Below are positions 24,465-32,859 of a stretch of DNA of 64,000 nucleotides, piece after piece. Both the position numbers and the translations under genes were made by a program. Under the pieces are notes generated by a model, which searched no databases, was not told where the DNA came from, and worked only from the letters and a program-made list of their open reading frames with translations. Numbering within the stretch: position 1 is the stretch's first letter; every line of letters begins with the position of its first letter. Origin of the DNA: Streptomyces sp. HNM0574 (lineage in GTDB: Bacteria; Actinomycetota; Actinomycetes; Streptomycetales; Streptomycetaceae); assembly GCF_012726235.1 (NCBI RefSeq), contig NZ_JAASAH010000007.1, positions 1 through 64,000 on the forward strand, in the 5' to 3' direction.

Positions 24465-27038
24465 TTGAGCAGTAGCGACCTGGACGGCCAGTACGAGGTC
24501 TTCCGCACCCTTCTGGACGTGGCCACTCCGGCCGAAGCCGTGAAGAAACTCCAGATCCTCCAGCTGCCCGAAGAACAGATCCAGCAGCTTCGCGAACTTC
24601 ACGAGCAGCGCATGCTGCAGGTCAGGGAACGCGAGGAACCTCGGACAGTCGTACACGGCAATCGGGACACCTGGTACACGGGCCCGCGTGACACCGACGT
24701 CGCGTGGCCTGCGGTGCGCCGCATCCAGGAGGAGAACGGATGGCCCGAGAAGGCGATCACGGATCTCGACAACGCCTCCACCCGCATCGTCTCGCTGCTC
24801 AGCCACCCCAAGGAGCGTGAATTCAGCACCCGCGGTCTGGTCGTGGGATACGTACAGTCCGGCAAGACGACGAACTTCACCTCCGTCATGGCGAAGGCCG
24901 CCGACCGCGGCTACAAGCTCTTCATCGTTCTCGCCGGTATCCACAACGGGCTGCGCAAGCAGACCCAGGCACGCCTGGTGCAGCAGCTCGTCGCGCCCAA
25001 TCCGACGCGCTGGTCGCAACTTACGGGCCTGGACAAGGATTTCGTCCCCCCGGAGAACGCGCAGTCGTACTTCGGCGACAGTAACCAGACGCATGTGGTG
25101 TGCGTGGTGAAGAAGAACGCCACCGTCCTCCGCAAGTTCGAGAAGTGGCTGCGCTCCGCCTCGGCCTACCTACAGGACGCGCCCGCGCTGGTCATCGACG
25201 ACGAAGCGGACCAGGCCACTGTGGCCACGACGTCGATCAACCCGCTTATTCGGAATATTCTGGACGCCCTTCCGAAGTCCGCGTACCTCGGCTACACGGC
25301 CACGCCCTTTGCGAACCTGCTGATCGACCCCTCGGCCGACGACCTGTACCCGAAGGACTTCGTCGTCAATCTGCCGAAGCCCGAGGGTCACTTCGGCACG
25401 GAGGTGCTCTTCGGCCGGTATGCACTGGACGACGAAGACCCGGCCGACCTCGACGACGGCTACGACATGATCCGCAACATCCCGGACGAGGACGTTCACA
25501 ACGTACGCCCCGCCTCCCGCGCCGATATCGACGGATTTGCACCCACGATCACCGAGACTCTGCGCGAGGCCGTCCACTACTTCTGGCTGACCACAGCCGC
25601 CCGCAGAGTGCGGGGCAAGGGAAACCCGCACTCCACCATGCTGATCCACACCAGCGTGAACACCCAGGTGCACAACAGTTTCCAGAAGCCGCTGGAAAAC
25701 CTCCGCGCGCGCATGCGCGAGTGCCTGGATGACCCCGTCACCATCGACCGGTTGCGAACCCTGTGGGAACACGAGACCAAGCAGGTTCTGGCCGAGGAAT
25801 TCGGTGAGGCGAAGGTTTCCTTCGAGGAGCTCTGGTCGGAATTTCCCGCCGTCCTGGACGACTGCCGCGTCATCATGGACAACTCCAGCAGTGAGGACCG
25901 CCTCGATTACGACAACGGGCCGGTCGTGGCGATCGCCGTCGGTGGAAACACTCTCTCTCGAGGGCTGACCCTCGAGGGGTTGTCGGTCAGCTACTTCGTG
26001 CGCGCCGTCTCCGCGTACGACACCCTGCTGCAGATGGGTCGTTGGTTCGGCTTCCGCAACGGGTACGCGGACCTGCCACGCATCTGGATGACCGAGGAGC
26101 TCCAGCGCTGGTTCCGACACCTGGCCACGGTCGAGACCGAGATGCGCCGCGACATCGACGTCTACATGCGCGAGGACGAGTCGCCGATGTCCTTCGCCGT
26201 GCGCCTGCGCACGCACCCCTCGCTGCGGGTGACGGCCGCGGCAAAGATGAGGTCTGCGGTGCACGCCGCATCTGCGTACGGCGGACGCCGTATCCAGACA
26301 CGGTACTTCCACACCAACGCAGAGTGGTTGCAGAGCAACCAGGAGGCCACCCGCGAGCTCGTCGCCCGCTCCTGCAGAGAGGCGAAGCAACGCGATGACG
26401 CTCCGGAGCGGGGACGGTACGTCCTCCGTGGCGTTCCCCACGAACACGTGCTCCGGTTCCTGGAGTCCTACGCATTCCATTCGGAATCCCAGGACTGCAA
26501 CGCCCAGCTCCTCAGCGGGTACATCGAAAAGCGGGTTCGCGTCGGTTCGCTGCGGCAGTGGAACGTTGCCATCGTCGGAAACCCCTCCCGTGACGTGGAC
26601 GACGACTTCGAGTTCGCACCCGGCGTCCGGGTGGGGCGCGTGACCCGAGCCCGGATGCATTCCTCGGTTCCGGATTATGCGGACATCAAGACCCTCATGA
26701 GCCGCGCGGACGCCGCGGTCGACCTGGAGGGTGTCCGTCGGGGGCTGGCCGAGGAAGACATCAAGAGGGAGCGCAAGCGCCTGCTGCCTCACACAGGGTT
26801 GATCGTCCTGTACCCGATCGACAAGCACTCGGCCCCGGCGGAGCGCCGCAAGCACCTGCGTGAGCCGCTGGATGCCGAGGACCACGTCATCGGCGTCGGG
26901 CTGGTCTTCCCTGAGCCGGAGAGGACCAGGGACGACAGCACCGTGAGGTGGGACGGCAGCTACATCTCCGCCGACCTGTCCGGTGTCCAGATCGAGGAGG
27001 AGGACTACAGCCCGGTCGAGTCGGAGGACATGGCGTGA
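24465..27038 (+). CDS. Z1 domain superfamily 2 ATPase/helicase-like protein
   Basis: An 857-aa Z1-domain protein. It has Walker A GYVQSGKTTNF (about residue 128), Walker B VIDDEADQA (about 244), SF2 motif YTATPFANLL (about 277), GGNTLSRGLTLEGLSVSYF (about 495) and MGRWFGFRNGY (about 523). The last two are helicase C-terminal motifs diagnostic of Z1. Z1 proteins occur next to methyltransferases and GHKL ATPases in predicted restriction systems and probably translocate on or remodel DNA. The TTG start at 24465 is preceded by AGGAGA with 5-nt spacing and gives MSSSDLDGQYEVF. Its stop overlaps the next gene by 4 nt (GTGA). Confidence 0.9.
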   Translation: MSSSDLDGQYEVFRTLLDVATPAEAVKKLQILQLPEEQIQQLRELHEQRMLQVREREEPRTVVHGNRDTWYTGPRDTDVAWPAVRRIQEENGWPEKAITDLDNASTRIVSLLSHPKEREFSTRGLVVGYVQSGKTTNFTSVMAKAADRGYKLFIVLAGIHNGLRKQTQARLVQQLVAPNPTRWSQLTGLDKDFVPPENAQSYFGDSNQTHVVCVVKKNATVLRKFEKWLRSASAYLQDAPALVIDDEADQATVATTSINPLIRNILDALPKSAYLGYTATPFANLLIDPSADDLYPKDFVVNLPKPEGHFGTEVLFGRYALDDEDPADLDDGYDMIRNIPDEDVHNVRPASRADIDGFAPTITETLREAVHYFWLTTAARRVRGKGNPHSTMLIHTSVNTQVHNSFQKPLENLRARMRECLDDPVTIDRLRTLWEHETKQVLAEEFGEAKVSFEELWSEFPAVLDDCRVIMDNSSSEDRLDYDNGPVVAIAVGGNTLSRGLTLEGLSVSYFVRAVSAYDTLLQMGRWFGFRNGYADLPRIWMTEELQRWFRHLATVETEMRRDIDVYMREDESPMSFAVRLRTHPSLRVTAAAKMRSAVHAASAYGGRRIQTRYFHTNAEWLQSNQEATRELVARSCREAKQRDDAPERGRYVLRGVPHEHVLRFLESYAFHSESQDCNAQLLSGYIEKRVRVGSLRQWNVAIVGNPSRDVDDDFEFAPGVRVGRVTRARMHSSVPDYADIKTLMSRADAAVDLEGVRRGLAEEDIKRERKRLLPHTGLIVLYPIDKHSAPAERRKHLREPLDAEDHVIGVGLVFPEPERTRDDSTVRWDGSYISADLSGVQIEEEDYSPVESEDMA

Positions 27039-28084
27039 AGGGGGCGTTCCGAGCAGCGGTCGAGGAACGTTGGAGAGACCTCACGGACACGCCCGCGTCC
27101 GCACCGCACAGGCTGCGTACCGCGCCGCTGCCCGTAGCGACGGCGAGCGGCGATCTGCTCGCCGCGGTAGACCACGGCGGACATCGGCACCTCCTCGTGC
27201 CCATAGCCTCCCACCAACGGGTCAGGCAGGGGCTGGACGGCCCCGTGCTCCAGCTGCGCAAACGCCCGTTGGAGGACGACGAGGTCTACCAGACCTACGC
27301 CGACCTCGGCTGTCTCCGACACGACCTGGACGACGTGTTCACCGGGCTCTGCGAGGACATCCTCGAAGAGATCCACGCAACGGGAACCGGCACCGGCCCG
27401 GCACCCGGCGGCCCCAGCCCGGTGCGGGCCCTCTACCGCGTACTCGACCGCTGGCAGTCGTTGTTCCGTACCCGCGGATCCTCATTGACAGTCGATCAAC
27501 TCGCCGGTCTTTTCGGCGAATTGACCGTTCTCAACCGTCTTCTGGAGAGCGATCCCAGCGCACATCGTCTGTGGGGCGGCCCCACCGGGCATCGTCACGA
27601 CTTCACCACCGGCAGGGACGCCGTGGAGGTCAAAGCATCCACCGGGAACGACGCACTGCGGATACGGGTGCATGGGTTGCGCCAGCTGGAAGCGCCCGAC
27701 GGCGGTGCCCTACAGCTGTGCTGCTTCCGTTTGGAGCGCGCCTCCGAACCTGTACCGAGCGCGAGCGTCGTGGATCTGGTGGAACGGGCGATGCAGCTGT
27801 GCGACGACGAGAGCGCGCTGTTGGGGCTGCTGGCGCAGGCCGGGTACCGGTCCGTCGACGCGGGCCGGTACCGCTCGGTGCGCTTCCTCGTCGCCGACGA
27901 GCGCTGGTACGACGTCCGCCCGGACTTTCCTCGCCTGACCGCTACCGACCTCTCGGCAGCCGACGTTCCGATCACGGTGGAAAACGTGCATTACACCGTC
28001 GACCTGACTGTCGAACCACCGCGTCCATTGCCGTCGTCGCGAGTGGAGCGGCATCTGGCGTCACTGCTGGAGGGAACCGAGTGA
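27035..28084 (+). CDS. PD-(D/E)XK motif protein (DUF4420 type)
   Basis: A 349-aa putative nuclease. The signature is in the middle: GLFGELTVLNRLL (Glu, about residue 163), then WGGPTGHRHDF with the metal-binding Asp (about 189), then AVEVKAST (Glu-x-Lys, about 198-200). Together these form an E...D...ExK active site of the PD-(D/E)XK superfamily. Family and position suggest the DNA-cleaving subunit of the island. The GTG start overlaps the Z1 stop, and its own stop overlaps the GHKL gene start (GTGA again), indicating translational coupling. No DNA-recognition domain is obvious. Confidence 0.85.
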   Translation: MKGAFRAAVEERWRDLTDTPASAPHRLRTAPLPVATASGDLLAAVDHGGHRHLLVPIASHQRVRQGLDGPVLQLRKRPLEDDEVYQTYADLGCLRHDLDDVFTGLCEDILEEIHATGTGTGPAPGGPSPVRALYRVLDRWQSLFRTRGSSLTVDQLAGLFGELTVLNRLLESDPSAHRLWGGPTGHRHDFTTGRDAVEVKASTGNDALRIRVHGLRQLEAPDGGALQLCCFRLERASEPVPSASVVDLVERAMQLCDDESALLGLLAQAGYRSVDAGRYRSVRFLVADERWYDVRPDFPRLTATDLSAADVPITVENVHYTVDLTVEPPRPLPSSRVERHLASLLEGTE

Positions 28085-30051
28085 CGGAGGACTCGCGGGA
28101 GCCGCAGTGGTACGCCCAGCCGTTTCCGCCCGAGGGCGCGAGTGCCGCCGAGGGCATCCGTAATCAACTCGGACGTCCCGAGCTCGACCTCCTGACCATC
28201 CTGGTTCGCGAGGCCGCGCAGAACAGTTGGGACGCCCGGGACCCGGACCGTTCAGGGTCGGTGCGGTTCGGCGTCGAGCTGGGCACCGTCAGTCCCGCGC
28301 ACGCCGACAACTGGCGCACGCTGCTGCAGAACAACGCACCGAGACGGGAGCAACTGCCCCTGCGTCAGGCTCTGCTCCGACCGACCATCCGGACAATGAC
28401 GGTCTCCGACCGCGGGACGAGCGGACTCGGCGGACCGACACGCGCCGACCAAGGTTCCTCGGACGGGCAGGACTTCGTCGCCTTCGTGCGGAACGTGGGA
28501 GAGCCCCGCGACAAGGAGTACGGAGGCGGGACGTACGGCTTCGGCAAAGGCATCTTCTATCTGCTCTCGGCCTCCGGCACGGTGCTCGTGCACACCCGCT
28601 GCCGCACCCCGGAAGGGGTCCTGCAGACCCGTCTGATCGGCAGCGCGCTCTGGAACAGCTACCGCACGCACGCGCCCGACGGCAAGGAGCGTCGCTACAC
28701 GGGCCGCCACTGGTGGGGCGATACCTCAGGCGAGGTGATCGAACCCCTGCTGGACGAAGCGGCTGAGGATGCTGCCCGGCGGCTGGGACTGAAGCCCTTC
28801 GCCCCGGAGGAGACCGGCACGAGCATCGTGGTGATCAACCCGCACCTCGACGACCTGGAGCCGGCCGAAGCAGCCGCGTACATGGCGGACACGATGGCCT
28901 GGCAGCTGTGGCCGAAGATGTTGGAACACGCTGACGGCACCGTTCCCATGCGCTTCTCCGTGACCTGCGACGGACGTGACGTCCCCGTTCCCGACCCGTG
29001 CACCAGCCGCCCATTGAGCCTCTTCGTAGAGGCCTATCGGCAGATGGAGAGCTCGGAGGGGCAAGAGCTCCTGTGCCACCGGCCGCGCAAGACGCTGGGA
29101 CGCCTGGGCCTGGTGCGTCGCCTCACCCCCGCCGCCCCCTCTTCTCGCGCCATGGAGACGGTGCAGATCGAATCGGCTGTCCACCATGTGTGCCTGATGC
29201 GTTCCGCGGAACTCGTGGTCACGTACCACGCCTGCCGCAAACCGGGCTCGGAACACATCTCGTACGCCGGTGTGTTCCGGGCGAGTGCGGAGCTGGACGA
29301 CGTGTATGCGGCCGCCGAGCCGCCCACGCACGACGCCTGGAACCCCCAGTCGTTGAAGTCTCCCGGCAACAGTTTCGTGCGGACCACCTTCACCCGGCTC
29401 AAGGAGTCGGTGGAGGAGTTGCTGGAGTTGGGCGGCTCGGCGCGCGGCTCGAGCCAAGTGGCGTTGGGCGCGGCCAGCACGCGGTTCTCCTCTCTGGTCG
29501 GCGGAGCCTGGGGCATCGGTGGGGCCACCGACTACGGGGGCGCAGCGGGACGCGCAGTCGCCGCACCGGACGAGGACGAAGAGACCGCGACGATCCCGGG
29601 ACAGAGCCCCGCTCCCGGAGCGGGCTCGCCCGGGGGGTCGACCGGGAGGCCCGGCTCCGGGGCCGCCCGGGCCGAGCAACTTCCCCTGGCCGGCACGCGG
29701 TCCGGAAGCCCGCGCCCCCGGGTTCAGTACGTGGGGGAAGCCACCTACGAGGAACGTGAGGGCACGGCCGTGCTCGTGCAATCGTTCCGGCTGCCGGCTG
29801 CCGTGGTCCAGCGCGTCGTAGTGGACCTCGCCGTCGCCCTGCCCGGCGTCGGGAACCGCGAGACGGACCCGCCCCTCGGCGCACGCAAACCTGAGCTCGT
29901 CGGCTGGGAGGATCCGGAGGGCAACCTCCACACGGCCCCCACCTACGTCATCGAGGGCGGCGACGACGCGGTATGGCGCGCGATCGTACTTCCCGCTCCC
30001 GACACGATCACGGAGATCGCGGTGCGGACCCGGGCGGTGAATGCCGCATGA
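28081..30051 (+). CDS. GHKL (Hsp90/MutL/MORC-like) ATPase of defence island
   Basis: A 656-aa protein with a complete N-terminal GHKL ATP-binding fold. The N box is VREAAQNSWDARD (Glu/Asn/Asp, about residues 42-54). The G1-type motif is VSDRGTSGLGGP (about 109) and the glycine lid GGGTYGFGKGIFYLLSASG (about 149). The middle (about 210-460) is a transducer-like region. A Gly/Pro-rich linker (about 490-540) precedes a beta-rich C-terminal domain (about 545-656). No nuclease motif is visible, unlike MutL endonucleases. Homologues in methyltransferase islands have been compared with eukaryotic MORC ATPases, suggesting an ATP-gated clamp that organises DNA or recruits the nucleases. ATGA overlap with the next gene. 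Confidence 0.88.
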   Translation: MTEDSREPQWYAQPFPPEGASAAEGIRNQLGRPELDLLTILVREAAQNSWDARDPDRSGSVRFGVELGTVSPAHADNWRTLLQNNAPRREQLPLRQALLRPTIRTMTVSDRGTSGLGGPTRADQGSSDGQDFVAFVRNVGEPRDKEYGGGTYGFGKGIFYLLSASGTVLVHTRCRTPEGVLQTRLIGSALWNSYRTHAPDGKERRYTGRHWWGDTSGEVIEPLLDEAAEDAARRLGLKPFAPEETGTSIVVINPHLDDLEPAEAAAYMADTMAWQLWPKMLEHADGTVPMRFSVTCDGRDVPVPDPCTSRPLSLFVEAYRQMESSEGQELLCHRPRKTLGRLGLVRRLTPAAPSSRAMETVQIESAVHHVCLMRSAELVVTYHACRKPGSEHISYAGVFRASAELDDVYAAAEPPTHDAWNPQSLKSPGNSFVRTTFTRLKESVEELLELGGSARGSSQVALGAASTRFSSLVGGAWGIGGATDYGGAAGRAVAAPDEDEETATIPGQSPAPGAGSPGGSTGRPGSGAARAEQLPLAGTRSGSPRPRVQYVGEATYEEREGTAVLVQSFRLPAAVVQRVVVDLAVALPGVGNRETDPPLGARKPELVGWEDPEGNLHTAPTYVIEGGDDAVWRAIVLPAPDTITEIAVRTRAVNAA

Positions 30052-30944
30052 GCAGGCTCGCACTTCCCTATCGTGTTCCGCCCGCCTCCGCTGTCGAGGC
30101 AGAGGAGTGGCAGCTCGTCGTCGAGGGCGAGAACACTCCGCTGCCCGAGGCCATCGGCGACTGGGACTACCAGATGGACCTGGAACTGCAGCGAACGGTC
30201 CGAGTCGACCTCCCACGCATCCGCTCCGGGGCCGGCCTTCCCGACGGCGCTCGACTCACCCTCGCGGCGGTCTGGACCGCCACGGGATCCAATCTGCGCG
30301 GCGCCGTACAGCGAGTTCCCCTCAGCGGGGACGGAGTACGGACCGTGGAGCTGCGGGGCAGGCTGCGGGGAGCTGAGCTGGGCGGTGTTCTGACGCTGGA
30401 CACCGTGCTGGTCCTCTCACGGGTCGGCAGCACCGTCCCACCATTCACAGCCCAACGTCACGGCGCCCTTCTCTGGAACGACCAGTCCGCACTTCGTCTC
30501 CAGGGCGACGCCCCCCAATTCCCGATGAGCGTCGTCGACTTCGCTCGTACCTCCTTTCCGGACAACGCCGCATGGCATCTCCAGATCGGCTCCAAGCTGA
30601 GTGCCGCTGCCATGGGGTCCCTCCTGCTACTGGTGAACGAGCAGAACGAGACGGTCACCGAGGCGTTCAAGAACGCCGCCAAGCCGCGTCCGCTCGACCG
30701 GGCCGTTCTGTCGACCGTCTATGCCGACTGTGCACGGGTGATGGTCGAACATGCCCTTTCACAGGAGGAGTTCGTCGACGAGGCCGACTTTCCTGCGGAT
30801 TCACTCGGCGCCACGCTCAGCAACCTCTTCCATCAGCTCTTCCCCGGTTCGACCATCCACGATCTTCGCCTCCGGCGTGACAGCTCACCGAGCCTGTTCA
30901 CCACCGAGGTGCAGGCCGCGACCGGCATCTTCCAGGAGGGGTAA
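30048..30944 (+). CDS. Unrecognised island protein (298 aa)
   Basis: I do not recognise this protein. It begins with a beta-rich half (about 1-130, alternating hydrophobic strands such as RTVRVDLPRI and VLTLDTVLVLSRVG). An alpha-helical half follows (about 160-298) with AMGSLLLLVNEQNETVTEAF and VYADCARVMVEHAL. No signal peptide, membrane segment, nuclease or nucleotide-binding motif is visible. It is translationally coupled to the GHKL ATPase (ATGA overlap) and only 6 bp upstream of the DUF6339-methyltransferase fusion. A structural or recognition subunit working with the ATPase is plausible, purely from position. Confidence 0.8.
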   Translation: MSRLALPYRVPPASAVEAEEWQLVVEGENTPLPEAIGDWDYQMDLELQRTVRVDLPRIRSGAGLPDGARLTLAAVWTATGSNLRGAVQRVPLSGDGVRTVELRGRLRGAELGGVLTLDTVLVLSRVGSTVPPFTAQRHGALLWNDQSALRLQGDAPQFPMSVVDFARTSFPDNAAWHLQIGSKLSAAAMGSLLLLVNEQNETVTEAFKNAAKPRPLDRAVLSTVYADCARVMVEHALSQEEFVDEADFPADSLGATLSNLFHQLFPGSTIHDLRLRRDSSPSLFTTEVQAATGIFQEG

Positions 30945-30950
30945 CGAATC

Positions 30951-32810
30951 ATGGCCCTGCTGTACCCCCGCCTTCTCGCCGGCCAGGCCAAGCCGCTCCA
31001 CCAGGAGTACCGCGAGCTGCCCATCGCGGAGCTGAGCACCCACGTCACGACACGCCACGAATCCGCGGTGTACGTGGCCACCGGCGGTGACCGGGTCGGT
31101 GAAGCCGATCTCCGCGCGCTGCGGGAGCGCGTACTAGACCTGGCTCGAAGCGCGGGTTTCCCGAACGAGCCGTCCCGCTCGGCCCGCGCCACCTTCGACA
31201 TCGAACTCGCCGCCGTACTACACGCCGAGATGGATCTGATGCCGGCCGAGGCGGCCTCCGGCGACATGTGGGCATTCCTCGCGCTGGCCGTGCTCCCCGA
31301 CGTCGCCCACTGGCGCTTTCCCCGGCCCCCTCGCGAACGAGTCCTGGCCACCGACCTCACCCGTCATGTTTTCGGTCGCCTGTGGTGGCGTGCCCAGCTG
31401 GTCCACGACGCAGGCGCCGCGGCCCCGTACGCAGCCCTGAACATCCTCGGCGAAGCCGCCTTCGACCAGATCTACGCCCGCCGCAAGGCGCTCGGCGGCA
31501 GCCCCCATCTCGTTCGCAGCATCCTCCGGGTCTGGAACACGCTCACGTTCGAGAACCTCAACGAACGGGAGATCCTCCGCGACTTCCTCAAGCGTCTGCT
31601 TCGGCTCGCCCCCTTCGTGGTCTTCGAGGCTCTGGAGGACGGAGAATTGGACGAGGAACTGGCTGCCGTCGCCGCCGAGGCGGTGGCAGCGGCCCGCTCC
31701 GCTCGCACGCCGGAAGAGCCACCCTCCGATGCGGGCGGCAAGCTGCCGCCCGTTGCCGCGTCGGCTCACCTCCCAGGGTCTCGGCCTTCCACCATCGATG
31801 TTCCGCCCGAGAAGCCCTCGCCGGAGGCCGGCCCCACCTTTCTCGACGTCTGCGCAGGCGCCGGCGGCCTGGCCCTCGGGCTGGAACAGGCGGGTTTCAC
31901 CCCGGTCATGCTCATCGACAACCGGTCCGTGGCCTGCGAGACCCTGCGCCTGAACCGTCCGAACTGGGACGTGCGCGAAATCGACCTGATCGGCTTCGAG
32001 CCCGACCGGCGAGACGACTACGCGCACGTCCGCAACGTGGATCTCCTGTCCGCCGGCCTGCCGCGCCTCAAGGGCGCGGCAGCTGTCAATCGCGGACGCG
32101 GTAACAACCACGAGCTCGACGTCCTCAGAGCGACGCTCGATATCACCGCCGCGGTGCGGCCACGCGCGTTGTTGATCGAGAACATCCCGAACCTCGTGAC
32201 GGACGGGGAGTACGAGCCCATCCGGCAGTACATCGCCGAGCGGCTGGAGTCGCTCGGCTTCCGGCACCGCTGGTGCCTGATCAACGCGGTGGACCACGGC
32301 GTCCCGCAGGATCGGAAGCAGGGCGTGCTGGTGGCGTTCACGGGTGATGCGCTCGACGCCTTCCAGGTCCCCGAGCCGACATCGGGGCCTTCGCTCACGG
32401 TGGGCGAAACACTCGCCACGTCGATGGCCGCACGCGGCTGGCCCCAGGCCGAGCAGTGGGCGGTACAGGCCGACCAGGTCGCGCCCACCCTCGTGGGGGG
32501 TTCCTGGGATCGCGGAGGTCCCGATCTCGGCCCCACTGGCTCCAAGCGGAAGTGGGCGCGTATGGGGGTCGACGGCGGCACGGTGGCGAACGACGTCCCC
32601 GGCCCCGGCTTCCGTTGGGCTCCCGACTACGGCCGGTACGGCATGATCGCCCTGACCGTCGAACAGACGGCGCAACTCCAGGCCTTCCCACGAGAATGGC
32701 AGTTCGCCGGCCGCAAAACGGCCCGATACCGGCAAGTCGGGCACGCCTCACCACCTCCCGTCGGGGCAGCACTGGGGCGAGCGATCCGATCCGCACTGGA
32801 GAAGGGATGA
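30951..32810 (+). CDS. DUF6339 domain fused to catalytically degenerate C5-cytosine methyltransferase fold
   Basis: A 619-aa two-part protein. Residues 1-245 match what I know of DUF6339 (WAFLALAVLPDVAHWRFPRP, HVFGRLWWRAQLV). After a Pro-rich linker, residues 290-619 are a C5-MTase-like domain. Motif I is intact (FLDVCAGAGGLALGLEQAGF, about 296). Motif IV, normally GGPPCQ with catalytic Cys, reads SAGLPRLKG (about 367). Motif VI is IENIPN (about 410), motif VIII VPQDRKQGVL (about 452), and motif X reads GHASPP instead of GNAVPP (about 598). SAM binding may survive but methyl transfer by the usual mechanism should not. It precedes an intact methyltransferase, suggesting a regulatory or specificity partner. 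Confidence 0.87.
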   Translation: MALLYPRLLAGQAKPLHQEYRELPIAELSTHVTTRHESAVYVATGGDRVGEADLRALRERVLDLARSAGFPNEPSRSARATFDIELAAVLHAEMDLMPAEAASGDMWAFLALAVLPDVAHWRFPRPPRERVLATDLTRHVFGRLWWRAQLVHDAGAAAPYAALNILGEAAFDQIYARRKALGGSPHLVRSILRVWNTLTFENLNEREILRDFLKRLLRLAPFVVFEALEDGELDEELAAVAAEAVAAARSARTPEEPPSDAGGKLPPVAASAHLPGSRPSTIDVPPEKPSPEAGPTFLDVCAGAGGLALGLEQAGFTPVMLIDNRSVACETLRLNRPNWDVREIDLIGFEPDRRDDYAHVRNVDLLSAGLPRLKGAAAVNRGRGNNHELDVLRATLDITAAVRPRALLIENIPNLVTDGEYEPIRQYIAERLESLGFRHRWCLINAVDHGVPQDRKQGVLVAFTGDALDAFQVPEPTSGPSLTVGETLATSMAARGWPQAEQWAVQADQVAPTLVGGSWDRGGPDLGPTGSKRKWARMGVDGGTVANDVPGPGFRWAPDYGRYGMIALTVEQTAQLQAFPREWQFAGRKTARYRQVGHASPPPVGAALGRAIRSALEKG

Positions 32811-32820
32811 CGCCGGGTAC

Positions 32821-32859
32821 AGCCCGCTGCCCGGCGCGACTCCTATAGACTCAGCCCTC
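32821..32859 (+). promoter_or_regulatory. Candidate promoter for a near-leaderless methyltransferase transcript
   Basis: In the 49-bp gap before the active methyltransferase, TATAGA (32844-32849) resembles a strong -10 box. It lies 11 nt upstream of the ATG at 32860, and no Shine-Dalgarno-like purine run is present. Transcription from here would begin within a few bases of the start codon. Independent expression would let the host be methylated first; this is inference. Confidence 0.4.
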
